Of a stretch of DNA of 64,000 nucleotides, positions 32,838 to 41,664 are shown in pieces. Position 1 is the first letter of the stretch, and each line of letters opens with the position of its first letter. This stretch comes from Paenibacillus sp. FSL H7-0331 (lineage in GTDB: Bacteria; Bacillota; Bacilli; Paenibacillales; NBRC-103111), in contig NZ_MRTH01000002.1 in NCBI RefSeq assembly GCF_001956045.1, positions 372,001 to 436,000 on the forward strand, in the 5' to 3' direction. The notes below the pieces were generated by a model. That model saw nothing but the letters and a program-made list of their open reading frames with translations. It searched no databases and was not told where the DNA came from. The position numbers and the translations under genes are program-made.

Positions 32838-35800
32838 TTATATACCCGACCACACATCCTTGGCATAACGTCCTTCGTTCTGCATTCGGTCTAACCACTG
32901 CTTGGACTGCTGTTCATCGAGGTTATGAACTTCGCCGTAAGCCTGTATCAGAGTGGCTTCCACATCCGGCGCCATCTTGCTGCCGTCACCGCAAACGTAA
33001 AGTATGCCTCCGTTGTCAAAGATGTCGATCAGCAGCTTGGAGCTTTGACTCATCAAATGCTGGACGTACGTTTTCTGCGTATCCACTTTCCGTGAAAATG
33101 CACAATGCAGCGTGACGATGCCTTCCTTTTGAAATTGCTCAAGCTCTTCACGATACAGATAGTCTTCATCGCCCCGACAGCCAAAAAACAAATGCGCTGC
33201 GCCCAGTTTTTTTCCTTCATGCTGTAAAGCGCTTCGTGCCTGAAGGAAGCCGCGGAACGGAGCGACACCTGTTCCAGGGCCCACCATAATGATTGGCGTT
33301 TCTGTATCCTCAGGCAGCTGGAAGCCGGATTCCGGAGTTCGCACGAACATGACCACATCATCGTCAACTTGAAGCCCTGCCAAATAATTCGAGGCGACTC
33401 CACGGTATTCGCCCTGGCCGCTCCAGGCAGGTGCGCGCACGACGCCAACCGTAATGCTGGCTTGCTTCGGTTGAATACGTGGCGAGCTTGAGATTGAGTA
33501 GTAACGAGGCTTCAGCGGCGGTAACAGCTCGATAAATCGTTCAAAGGGCAGCTCACAGGCTTCATACTTATCTAACAGATCAAGCATCGTGATCCGTTTG
33601 TTCAGTACCAGCTCCCGGTACGCCTCTTCAGTAAGTAGAGCTTCAAGCTCCTTCTTATGCGGCGGACAGACGGTGTATGCTGCCAGCTCGCGCAGCTGGG
33701 CACGTGTCGCTGCTTCCTGCAGCTCCACATTATGTGACAGCAGGTCGTGCAGACTGACGGGACGGTCAAGAGGCAGATGCGCAGCGCTGCGTCCGGTCGC
33801 TTTGAGGATCAGATGGTCATTGCTGTTCAACTGATATCGGCGAAGTGCCCGCTCAACCAGCTCTGGACGGTTGCACGGCAGCACCCCCAGATGGTCGCCC
33901 TCCTGATAAGTGACGCCATCTGGCAGCGCAATCTCCAGATGGCGTGTGCTGCGTCCGCTGCCTGCACCCTGAAGCTCGCGGTTATCCAATACCTTGGTAT
34001 GCACCGCTTCATAGGATTCGGCTAGCGGTGTCCCGACGAAGCCGCTGACGAACTGGACGGTCAGTGTGCTGCGCTCACTGTCAGCCTTGATGTTCAGCTT
34101 CAGCCCGAGCTTATCCATCACATCAGGCCACAGCTGGGCCCGCCAATCGTCGAGCTGCTTCTCGAAATCTCCGTTAGCGTCACCTTCGCCGCGTTCAGCA
34201 AGACGGGTAGCGCCTTTGGCAGCAAGCTGCTCGTCGATCAGACGCGGGATATGCTGGTAGGTGCTTGCCCAGTTGCGGTCGCCACAGCCGAACACAGCAT
34301 AGTTCACACCGCTCAGCTCGCCAGCCTCAACACCTTCAAGCCAGTGGACAAATTCGCGGGCACTGCTTGGCGGCTTTCCGTTATAGGAGGCCGTTACGAT
34401 AAATACAGCGCCTTCCTTGGGAAGCTTGCCGACCCTGTCGTTCAGTGTGGCAACATCGCAGCGAAAGCCCTGCAGCTTGGCTGCATCCGCGAGTTCTCTG
34501 GCTATGCCTTCGGCTGTGCCCAAATTCGAGCCGTACAGGATGAGCAGGGGTGTGTTATGAGTAGGAACACCTGCAGCAGCCTCACTTTGCTGAGTTTCCC
34601 TGGACTGTGTCGCTGTATTCGGTGCAGTAGTAGGAGAAGTGAGCACCACGGTACCTGTAGCCACATTCGCTCTCGGACGAACGCGGATCGTTAGTCCATC
34701 GGGTTTCAGGGTCAGTGTTTCCTTCACATCCAGCTGGTAATTGGTGTGATCAATCAGCTCGAAATGCTGCAGCACCATCCCGAGCACAAGTGTCGCCTCC
34801 TGCAGCGCAAACTGTTGTCCGATGCAGGCACGTTGACCGTTGCCGAATGGCTTGTAGGCATCATGCGGTATTTTACTCGGGTCCTCGAAGCGCTCGGGCC
34901 GGAATGCCTCCACGTCTTCACCCCAGGCTTGCTTATCGCGATGAAGCTGCGGAATGAGCACAGTCACGGCCTCGCCCTTCGCCAACGGGTAGGTGTCGGC
35001 CAGCAGTGTATCTTCTTTGGCATAAAGCGAGAAGGCAGGTGCCGTCGGCCATAGTCGCAGCGCTTCGCTCAGCACCATGCGGACGTATTTCAGTTCACGA
35101 ACCTGCCCGTACGTAGGCACGGGTCCTGTTAACACACGGTCTACTTCTTCGTAAGCTTTTTGAAGCTTATCCGGATTTTTAAGCAAATAATAGATAGCGA
35201 ACGATAACAGTCCACTTGTCGTCTCATGTCCGGCAATGAGGAAAGTTATAATCTGGAAGCGGATGTTTTCGTCATCCAAGCCTTCGCCAGTTTCCGGGTC
35301 GACTCCTTCGAGCATATGTGCCAGCAGATCATCCACACCTTGGCTTCCTTGTTCTCTACGTTCAGCGATCAGCTTGTCTACCAGCGTATACATCGACTGT
35401 ATGTCATGCTTGAACTGCCGTTTCGTCAGCACCATCAGCTTATCCTGCAACCCGAGCCGCTGGAGCTGGTTCATGGCTTCGTGCAGCGCGCGGACCATGC
35501 TCGTTATAAACGGGTGCGGTTCTTCCCGATAAAAGCTGTTAAACCGATAGTTGAAGCCGCATAGACCAATCGTATCCAGTGTCAGCCGCGTCATATCCTC
35601 GGGGACTTCTACACTTTCGTCTGGATTCAGGCGTGCCCACTTCTGGACCATCTGCATCGCAATATCAACCATCATATGATGGTATCCCTGCATCGCCCGC
35701 TGCGAAAAGCTTGGCAGCAGCATATGGTGCGCCTTTTGCCAGTTGGTCTCATCTGTACGCGCAGTAAATAATCCATCGCCAGTAAAGGCCCTGACGTTCA

Positions 35801-36038
35801 TCAGCGCGGTGTGTACATTTTTATCAAAACGTGATTCGTCACAAGCATCAGCGACAAGGGTTTCACTCGAAATCATGATAATCGGCCGACCCGGCATATC
35901 CATTTTGAAAATAGGCCCGAACTCCTCAGCCAGCTTAATCATGGATTGTACGGGTTTTTCCTTGTCAACTAAAGGCAGATTGCCAAGTGGACCGTACGTT
36001 TTGGGTTGGGGAATAAGTGGATTGGCTACTTTATTCAT
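32838..36038 (-). CDS. Self-sufficient cytochrome P450/NADPH-P450 reductase (CYP102 family)
   Basis: 1066 residues, the size of P450 BM3. The heme domain (1-460) has the I-helix AGHETTSG, the ExxR pair in EALRLWP and the heme-thiolate loop [11 protein letters not shown] near residue 400. A linker rich in Thr and Gln leads to a flavodoxin domain ([20 protein letters not shown]). The FAD/NADPH domain follows ([40 protein letters not shown]). Such enzymes hydroxylate medium-to-long-chain fatty acids with NADPH and O2 in the cytoplasm. ATG 36038 follows a GGAGG on the minus strand. A TetR gene diverges from it, like the fatty-acid-responsive FatR/BscR regulators linked to Bacillus CYP102 genes. 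Confidence 0.95.
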   Translation of the reverse strand: MNKVANPLIPQPKTYGPLGNLPLVDKEKPVQSMIKLAEEFGPIFKMDMPGRPIIMISSETLVADACDESRFDKNVHTALMNVRAFTGDGLFTARTDETNWQKAHHMLLPSFSQRAMQGYHHMMVDIAMQMVQKWARLNPDESVEVPEDMTRLTLDTIGLCGFNYRFNSFYREEPHPFITSMVRALHEAMNQLQRLGLQDKLMVLTKRQFKHDIQSMYTLVDKLIAERREQGSQGVDDLLAHMLEGVDPETGEGLDDENIRFQIITFLIAGHETTSGLLSFAIYYLLKNPDKLQKAYEEVDRVLTGPVPTYGQVRELKYVRMVLSEALRLWPTAPAFSLYAKEDTLLADTYPLAKGEAVTVLIPQLHRDKQAWGEDVEAFRPERFEDPSKIPHDAYKPFGNGQRACIGQQFALQEATLVLGMVLQHFELIDHTNYQLDVKETLTLKPDGLTIRVRPRANVATGTVVLTSPTTAPNTATQSRETQQSEAAAGVPTHNTPLLILYGSNLGTAEGIARELADAAKLQGFRCDVATLNDRVGKLPKEGAVFIVTASYNGKPPSSAREFVHWLEGVEAGELSGVNYAVFGCGDRNWASTYQHIPRLIDEQLAAKGATRLAERGEGDANGDFEKQLDDWRAQLWPDVMDKLGLKLNIKADSERSTLTVQFVSGFVGTPLAESYEAVHTKVLDNRELQGAGSGRSTRHLEIALPDGVTYQEGDHLGVLPCNRPELVERALRRYQLNSNDHLILKATGRSAAHLPLDRPVSLHDLLSHNVELQEAATRAQLRELAAYTVCPPHKKELEALLTEEAYRELVLNKRITMLDLLDKYEACELPFERFIELLPPLKPRYYSISSSPRIQPKQASITVGVVRAPAWSGQGEYRGVASNYLAGLQVDDDVVMFVRTPESGFQLPEDTETPIIMVGPGTGVAPFRGFLQARSALQHEGKKLGAAHLFFGCRGDEDYLYREELEQFQKEGIVTLHCAFSRKVDTQKTYVQHLMSQSSKLLIDIFDNGGILYVCGDGSKMAPDVEATLIQAYGEVHNLDEQQSKQWLDRMQNEGRYAKDVWSGI

Positions 36039-36113
36039 GTTTACGACCTCCTAGGCTTCTTTTCCGGCAGCTATCACCAGATTACTATTTGATCAATACG
36101 CAGGAATTATTAC

Positions 36114-36180
36114 ACAAACGGTTTGTTAATTAATCAACAACGTGATTATAATTAAATTATAGATACATCCCGTAGGGATA
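36114..36180. promoter_or_regulatory. Operator-like palindromes between P450 and TetR genes
   Basis: ACAAAC-G-GTTTGT (36114-36126) is a perfect inverted repeat about 75 bases before the P450 start. ATCCC-GTA-GGGAT lies near 36167-36179. Either could be the TetR operator. The assignment is by position and symmetry only. Confidence 0.4.
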
Positions 36181-36273
36181 CAATATGGAGTTATGATCGA
36201 TTTGATGTTTATACATCACTTTGTTCATTAATGCCTATAACTTCACAAAATTGTTGCAGTAAGGGGGCCGCTA

Positions 36274-36885
36274 ATGCCTAAGAGAACTGATCTTCGTGTT
36301 GTCAAAACCAGAGAGCTGATCCGCCGCGCATTCCTTGAGCTCATAGTGGAAAAAGGCTATGAAGCCATAACCATTCAGGATATCGCCGAGCGTTCTATGA
36401 CGAACCGTAATACCTTTTACCTTCACTATACAGATAAAAAGGATCTTCTCGAAATCGTCACGGACGAAGTGCTGGATGAGCTTACGATCAAGCTTACCGC
36501 CGTTATTGCCAATGAAACCGATCAGTTGTCCAAGTCACAGGCTATAATCCGTACCGTGTTTGAGCATGTGCTGGAGCATTCTGTATTTTCCAAGGCCATG
36601 CTCGGTAAGCATGAAGTACCGCGCTTTCATGATAAAATGAAACAGATCATTCATCATATTTTTCACCAAGTGTTAAACCGGATTTCAGCACAGACACCGG
36701 ATTCTAATAGAATCCCCAATGATTTTCTGGAAAATTGCCTGTCGTCTCTGTATATTGGTACGATTGTATGGTGGGTGGAGCATGATTTTCATTATTCGGC
36801 TGAACAGATGACTGAGATCATGTCTGAAGTGATTACAAAAGGCCCGATTCAAGCTGCCGGATTCCTTGGAAGTGAGCAGGTTTAA
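36274..36885 (+). CDS. TetR family regulator (FatR-like position)
   Basis: 203 residues. The N-terminal helix-turn-helix is typical (TRELIRRAFLELIVEKGYEA, TIQDIAERSMTNRNTFYLHYTDKKDLLEIV). The rest is a helical ligand domain with the TetR_C-like HHIFHQVLNRIS region and a hydrophobic WWVEHDFHYSAEQM helix. ATG 36274 follows TAAGGGGG. It diverges from the CYP102 gene. In Bacillus, TetR proteins next to CYP102 genes release DNA when they bind fatty acids, so the same control is likely here (inference). Confidence 0.9.
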   Translation: MPKRTDLRVVKTRELIRRAFLELIVEKGYEAITIQDIAERSMTNRNTFYLHYTDKKDLLEIVTDEVLDELTIKLTAVIANETDQLSKSQAIIRTVFEHVLEHSVFSKAMLGKHEVPRFHDKMKQIIHHIFHQVLNRISAQTPDSNRIPNDFLENCLSSLYIGTIVWWVEHDFHYSAEQMTEIMSEVITKGPIQAAGFLGSEQV

Positions 36886-36970
36886 GAAAAATGGTTTCAG
36901 ATGCATTGAGGATTGTATAGGGTGTGGGAGTATAGTATAATTTAACGAAAGGATAAGGGAGGCGAGTCAA

Positions 36971-37321
36971 ATGAGCGTGGAAATCGATCTGCTGGATACA
37001 TCCATGGATCAGGAGCAGGAATGCTGCTCGCATGAAGAAACAGGACGGAAAAGCCATCATTCCGATAAAGTGAAAAGCAGCCTGACCAACCGGTTGAATC
37101 GAATTGAGGGCCAGATCCGCGGAATTAAAGGCTTGATAGAAAAGGATACGTATTGTGACGATGTTCTGAATCAAATCGCCTCCGTTCAGTCAGCCTTGAA
37201 TGGAGTAGGCAAGCTATTATTGGAGCATCATATGAAAAGCTGTGTCGTCGAACGCATCAAGGAAGGCGATACGGAAGTTATAAACGAGCTCATGACTACG
37301 GTGAATAAGTTGATGAAATAA
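36971..37321 (+). CDS. csoR: CsoR copper-sensing repressor
   Basis: 116 residues with the DUF156 core SLTNRLNRIEGQIRGIKGLI. The Cu(I) ligands fall in the exact family register: Cys62 (TYCDD), His87 and Cys91 (EHHMKSC), spaced 25 and 4. The N-terminal extension contains an extra Cys-Cys-Ser-His and His-His pair, which could bind metal but is not part of the known site. CsoR releases copZ/copA promoters when it binds Cu(I). AAGGGAGG precedes ATG 36971 and a terminator follows. A second DUF156 protein at 55944 lacks the His, a useful contrast. Confidence 0.95.
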   Translation: MSVEIDLLDTSMDQEQECCSHEETGRKSHHSDKVKSSLTNRLNRIEGQIRGIKGLIEKDTYCDDVLNQIASVQSALNGVGKLLLEHHMKSCVVERIKEGDTEVINELMTTVNKLMK

Positions 37322-37338
37322 ACATGCATATACAATCA

Positions 37339-37362
37339 AGCAGCAGAGCATGCTGCTTTTTC
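37339..37362 (+). terminator. Rho-independent terminator after csoR
   Basis: Perfect AGCAGCA-GAGCA-TGCTGCT hairpin followed by TTTTTCT. Confidence 0.88.
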
Positions 37363-37380
37363 TATTGATAATAATATAGG

Positions 37381-37434
37381 ATACAGGGGTATGGTAAAAT
37401 GTTGTTGACTAAATATAGGGTGAGGGGGTATACT
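37381..37434 (+). promoter_or_regulatory. copZ-copA promoter with CsoR-operator-like motifs
   Basis: A sigma-A-type promoter is TTGACT at 37405-37410 and TATACT at 37429-37434 with an 18-bp spacer. ATAC-AGGG-GTAT at 37381-37392 and a G-rich TATAGGGTGAGGGGGTATA at 37414-37432 inside the spacer resemble CsoR sites, which are G-tract pseudo-palindromes bordered by ATAC/GTAT. A repressor on the second one would sit on the promoter. Confidence 0.55.
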
Positions 37435-37535
37435 GTGGTTAAGACGATCGTTGACAAAGATTACTAAGGTTCAAGGGCAGATCAGGTAAAAATTTATAAT
37501 CATACAAAATGGATAAGATGAAGGGATGAGGAATT

Positions 37536-37733
37536 ATGAACAACACTACATTGCAAGTAAAAGGAATGAGCTGCCAACACTGTGTAAATTCCGTTGAAGG
37601 GGCTTTGAAGGAAATTGGTGCCTCGGGAAAAGTTGATCTGAAGAACAACACGGTTGATGTGACTTATGATAACCAACTCACTATTGAACGTATAAAAGAA
37701 GCTATCGAGGAGCAAGGCTACGACGTCCTGTAA
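37536..37733 (+). CDS. copZ: Copper chaperone CopZ
   Basis: 65 residues, a single heavy-metal-associated (HMA) domain. GMSCQHCVNSVEGAL carries the CxxC Cu(I) site near residue 12, and the end (TIERIKEAIEEQGYDV) completes the ferredoxin-like fold. It carries Cu(I) in the cytoplasm to CopA and to CsoR. GATGAGG precedes the ATG. copA starts 31 bases downstream. Confidence 0.95.
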   Translation: MNNTTLQVKGMSCQHCVNSVEGALKEIGASGKVDLKNNTVDVTYDNQLTIERIKEAIEEQGYDVL

Positions 37734-37764
37734 TCCATCGTTAGAGGCAAGGGAGTGAACGATT

Positions 37765-40200
37765 ATGGTATCTGGTGTGACTGAGACCGATAAACAAGCG
37801 ACTTTACCCATCACGGGCATGACCTGTGCAGCATGTGCGAATCGCATTGAGAAGGGTTTAAATAAACTCGAAGGTGTAACCTCTGCCAATGTCAACTTCG
37901 CGCTGGAAAAAGCAAGTGTAACATATGATCCGGCACGAATTGGTGTCAGTAACATGGAAGAAACGATCAAGAAGCTAGGCTATGACACACTCAAAGAGGT
38001 TGCTCATTTTAAGCTGGAAGGCATGACCTGTGCGGCTTGCGCGAACCGAATTGAAAAAGGACTTGGTAAGCTGCCAGGCGTGACGGATGCATCTGTCAAT
38101 TTTGCTATGGAAACTGCACGTGTACAGTACTCACCAGGTGAAATCAGCATCACCGAGATGCAAAATAAGGTCAAGCAGCTGGGTTACAAAGCGATTACGG
38201 AGCAGGAAAATGTAAATATGGGCGATCACCGCAAGAAAGAAGTCCGACATCAACAACGGAAGCTGCTCATTTCGGCGCTGCTCTCATTACCCCTTTTATG
38301 GAGCATGGTGGCCCATTTTTCGTTCACATCCTGGATCTACATGCCCGAAATTCTTATGAATCCCTGGTTTCAGCTTATCTTGGCCACACCTGTTCAATTT
38401 TATGTCGGCAAACAGTTTTATGTGGGTGCGTATAAAGCATTGCGCAATGGCAGTGCCAATATGGACGTCTTGGTCTCACTCGGTACTTCGGCTGCTTATT
38501 TCTATAGCCTATATCTTACGATCAACTGGTTCATCGGAGGCGGAAATGTACATCACGGCCCCTCCTTGTATTATGAAACGAGCTCTATATTGATTACGCT
38601 GGTCATTATGGGTAAATTGTTCGAATCCCTCGCCAAAGGCCGGACCTCGGAAGCGATCAAGTCTTTGATGGGACTGCAAGCGAAGACCGCGTTGGTCGTG
38701 AGGGACGGTCAAGAAATTACGATACCGGTGGATGAAGTCATTGCAGGTGATATAGTGCATGTCCGTCCCGGTGATAAAGTGCCCGTTGATGGCGTGGTGC
38801 TGGAAGGTCTCTCATCGGTGGATGAATCCATGCTGACGGGTGAAAGCCTTCCTGTTGAAAAGAAAATCGGTGACGCTGTGATTGGAGCCACCATCAACAA
38901 AAACGGCATGATGCGGATTAAAGCTACGAAAGTCGGCAAAGACACAGCACTCGCACAGATTATTAAAGTCGTAGAAGAAGCACAAGGCTCCAAAGCGCCG
39001 ATTCAAAGGGTTGCCGATGTGATTTCCGGGATATTTGTCCCGGTTGTCGTTGGTATTGCGATTGTCGCCTTCCTGGTCTGGTACTTCTTCGTGACGCCTG
39101 GCGATTTTGCCGGTGCCTTGGAAAAAGCGATTGCAATTCTCGTCATCGCATGTCCTTGTGCACTAGGTTTGGCTACTCCAACCTCGATTATGGCAGGGTC
39201 CGGGCGCGCGGCAGAGCTTGGGATCTTGTTCAAAGGGGGCGAGCATCTGGAGCAAACCCATAAGATTAATGCGATTATTCTTGATAAAACGGGTACCGTC
39301 ACCAAAGGGAAGCCTGAGCTTACGGATGTTATTACTGATGGTGACGAATTGGAATTTCTCAGACTCGTAGGCGCAGCGGAGGTCAATTCCGAGCATCCGC
39401 TTGCTGAGGCGATTGTGGCAGGTATCCGGGAACGCAATATTGAGCTGCAGGGGACGGAATCCTTTGAAGCGATTCCTGGCTTTGGGATCAAAGCTGTGGC
39501 AGAAGGCAGAGAGCTGTTAATTGGCACTCGCCGCTTGATGGAACAATACGTGGTGGATGCCAAGCATGCTTACGATACGATGGCTAGCTTGGAAGAAGCC
39601 GGTAAAACAACGATGCTTGTCGCCATTGATCGCCAATATGCAGGTATGGTTGCAGTAGCGGATACGATCAAAGAAACCTCGAAAGCCGCGGTCAGCCGCC
39701 TGAAGGAAATGGGTATTGAGGTCATCATGATTACAGGGGACAACGAGCGGACTGCGAAGGCAATCGCTGCTCAAGTCGGGATCGATCATGTGCTCGCAGA
39801 AGTGCTTCCGGAAGGAAAAGCGCAAGAAGTGAAAAAGCTGCAAGAGCAGGGCAGGATCGTCGCCATGGTTGGAGATGGAATTAATGATGCGCCGGCGCTC
39901 GCAACAGCGAACATCGGTATGGCTATCGGCACAGGTACCGATGTAGCTATGGAGGCGGCGGATGTGACGCTCATGCGCGGCGATTTATCGAGCATTCCTG
40001 ATGCAATCTATATGAGTCGCAAAACGATGAGCAACATCAAACAAAATTTATTTTGGGCGCTTGGCTACAACACACTCGGAATACCAATTGCAGCGCTTGG
40101 TTTATTGGCACCATGGGTGGCAGGCGCGGCGATGGCTTTAAGTTCGGTTTCAGTTGTTCTCAATGCACTTAGGCTGCAGCGTGTAAAAGTGCGTCACTAG
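37765..40200 (+). CDS. copA: Copper-exporting P1B-type ATPase CopA
   Basis: 811 residues. Two N-terminal HMA domains each carry [15 protein letters not shown] (near residues 13 and 81). Eight membrane helices follow. The transport site is [10 protein letters not shown] in helix 6, the phosphorylation site DKTGTVTKG, the SEHPLAEAI His-Pro motif, and [10 protein letters not shown] in the hinge. TGES marks the actuator domain. It exports Cu(I) to the outside using ATP. The order csoR, copZ, copA is the standard Firmicute copper module, here extended by a copper-binding-like lipoprotein. Confidence 0.97.
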   Translation: MVSGVTETDKQATLPITGMTCAACANRIEKGLNKLEGVTSANVNFALEKASVTYDPARIGVSNMEETIKKLGYDTLKEVAHFKLEGMTCAACANRIEKGLGKLPGVTDASVNFAMETARVQYSPGEISITEMQNKVKQLGYKAITEQENVNMGDHRKKEVRHQQRKLLISALLSLPLLWSMVAHFSFTSWIYMPEILMNPWFQLILATPVQFYVGKQFYVGAYKALRNGSANMDVLVSLGTSAAYFYSLYLTINWFIGGGNVHHGPSLYYETSSILITLVIMGKLFESLAKGRTSEAIKSLMGLQAKTALVVRDGQEITIPVDEVIAGDIVHVRPGDKVPVDGVVLEGLSSVDESMLTGESLPVEKKIGDAVIGATINKNGMMRIKATKVGKDTALAQIIKVVEEAQGSKAPIQRVADVISGIFVPVVVGIAIVAFLVWYFFVTPGDFAGALEKAIAILVIACPCALGLATPTSIMAGSGRAAELGILFKGGEHLEQTHKINAIILDKTGTVTKGKPELTDVITDGDELEFLRLVGAAEVNSEHPLAEAIVAGIRERNIELQGTESFEAIPGFGIKAVAEGRELLIGTRRLMEQYVVDAKHAYDTMASLEEAGKTTMLVAIDRQYAGMVAVADTIKETSKAAVSRLKEMGIEVIMITGDNERTAKAIAAQVGIDHVLAEVLPEGKAQEVKKLQEQGRIVAMVGDGINDAPALATANIGMAIGTGTDVAMEAADVTLMRGDLSSIPDAIYMSRKTMSNIKQNLFWALGYNTLGIPIAALGLLAPWVAGAAMALSSVSVVLNALRLQRVKVRH

Positions 40201-40231
40201 TCTTTTTTGGAAAGAATGGAGCGTTAAGCGA

Positions 40232-41098
40232 ATGAACAAAAAAATGATCCTTTTTTTAAGTGTACTTGCCCTCGGTTTGTTGTCTGCCTGCGGTAACGCC
40301 AACAATAATACACACTTGTCGGGTCATGAGGCTGACAATAAACAAGGGGATGCACAGCAGCACGCAAGCAGTCAAGGCGGGCATAACATGAGCCAATCCA
40401 TGGTATCTGACAACGTTAAAGCGTTGTTTACGTTTGCTCCAACCACTGTGAAAGCAAATGAGCAAACCGAGCTGACCATACAAATTAATGGGAAAGACGG
40501 GAAGCCTGTAAACGAGTTTAATCTGAATCATGAGAAATTACTTCATCTTATTGTCGTCAATCATGATTTGTCGTTCTTTAATCACATTCATCCTGAGTAC
40601 AAAGGAAGCGGCAAGTTTACGATCAGCACTTCTTTTCCAGCAGGCGGCGACTACAAATTATTCGCTGACTTTATACCAACCAATGGATCCAGTACAACGC
40701 TAAGCGAACGGATTCAGGTAGAAGGTAAGAGTGGGGATCATGCAGCTATCGCAGCCGACGCCAAGCTTGTCAAAGAGACGGACGGTAAAGAAATAGAACT
40801 CGCATTAAGCAGCACCAAACCCAAGGAAGAAGTAACCCTTACGTTCAATATTCGGGATGCCCTGACGAAGAAGGGTGTTAATAATCTGCAGCCTTATTTG
40901 GGGGCTGTAGGCCACGTTGTTATCTTATCGGCTGATGCGGAGCAATATATTCATGTTCACCCGATTGACGAAAAGTCAACTGGCCCCCAAGCCCAGTTCG
41001 CAACCTCTTTTCCGAATAGCGGCATTTATAAGCTATGGGCACAGTTTCAACATAACAATAAGGTTATTACTGTACCCTTTGTCGTTGATATCAAGTAA
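40232..41098 (+). CDS. His/Met-rich lipoprotein of the copper operon
   Basis: 288 residues. The signal peptide ends in a lipobox LLSAC with Cys20 as the lipidated residue, so the protein is anchored outside the membrane. Residues 27-56 are rich in His and Met (THLSGHEADN, QQHASSQGGHNMSQSM), likely a copper-capturing stretch. Two tandem beta domains follow. The first has LIVVNHDLSFFNHIHPEYKG and FPAGGDYKLFADF; the second has HVVILSADAEQYIHVHP and FPNSGIYKLWAQF. The repeated HxHP and F-P-x-x-G-x-Y-K-L patterns show an internal duplication. It starts 31 bases after copA and probably scavenges or buffers exported copper. Confidence 0.8.
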   Translation: MNKKMILFLSVLALGLLSACGNANNNTHLSGHEADNKQGDAQQHASSQGGHNMSQSMVSDNVKALFTFAPTTVKANEQTELTIQINGKDGKPVNEFNLNHEKLLHLIVVNHDLSFFNHIHPEYKGSGKFTISTSFPAGGDYKLFADFIPTNGSSTTLSERIQVEGKSGDHAAIAADAKLVKETDGKEIELALSSTKPKEEVTLTFNIRDALTKKGVNNLQPYLGAVGHVVILSADAEQYIHVHPIDEKSTGPQAQFATSFPNSGIYKLWAQFQHNNKVITVPFVVDIK

Positions 41099-41139
41099 CA
41101 CCATCATGTTGGCTCATAATCGAATATATGATGTACCCC

Positions 41140-41178
41140 AAATCCCTGTAACATCTTATGATGTATGGGGATTTTATT
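41140..41178 (+). terminator. Terminator of the copper operon
   Basis: AAATCCC (41140-41146) pairs with GGGATTT (41168-41174), and the inner ACATC/GATGT arms extend the stem. TTATTTG follows. Confidence 0.75.
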
Positions 41179-41342
41179 TGATTTGCCAGTGCTCTCTGAA
41201 ATTTCTTTCACAGATTCAAGTGATCCATATCACAGATAAATAATCCCATAAGCGGTATGGTTAGGTAGACCTACTCCAAATTACACTCGACATACAACCT
41301 CAGTCCTAACCATTACGTTTGAATTTATTGGGAGGCTTGCTT

Positions 41343-41630
41343 ATGTGCTTTGAAATACAGGAAAGTGACCATCAAATAATCCTCATTCTAACCGGATTTA
41401 TCAGCGTTAATGAAGCAACCTCCATCAGGCAAAAATTGTTTCCACTCCTGCAACAACGATTTCACAGTATCACTTTCCAGCTTGGGAACGTTACGGAAAT
41501 GGACAGCTCCGGGCTTGGTCTCATGCTGGCCGTACAGAAAATCGCCGCAGATTATAATGCCAGTATTACGTATACAAACGTGTCTGAACCATTAAAAGCT
41601 CGTCTTCACATGGCTGGTATATCGTTGTAA
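41343..41630 (+). CDS. STAS-domain anti-sigma factor antagonist-like protein
   Basis: 95 residues from ATG 41343, GGAGG at 41331-41335; the frame to 41319 only adds untranslated leader. The STAS fold is clear: LTGFISVNEATSIRQKL, then VTEMDSSGLGLMLAVQKIA, where Ser55 in DSSG is the residue phosphorylated by kinases of the SpoIIAB/RsbW type. The end LKARLHMAGI is typical. No anti-sigma kinase is adjacent. It lies 34 bases ahead of a GGDEF-EAL protein and is presumably co-transcribed, suggesting a link between a phospho-switch and cyclic-di-GMP. Confidence 0.88.
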   Translation: MCFEIQESDHQIILILTGFISVNEATSIRQKLFPLLQQRFHSITFQLGNVTEMDSSGLGLMLAVQKIAADYNASITYTNVSEPLKARLHMAGISL

Positions 41631-41664
41631 CGCATGGGCGCTGCTGCAGAGAGGGGTCTACTTA

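Noticed and set aside
34715..35054. Open frames antisense to the P450 gene
   Set aside because: Long, GC-rich genes regularly produce such frames; Arg/His/Ala-rich composition and no start signals.
37800..38120. Direct DNA repeat inside copA
   Set aside because: It is the duplicated HMA metal-binding domain coded in frame, not a mobile or regulatory repeat.
38709..39563. Minus-strand frames inside copA, one of 186 codons
   Set aside because: Shadow of a highly conserved P-type ATPase frame; Ser/Pro/Ile-rich translation without family features.
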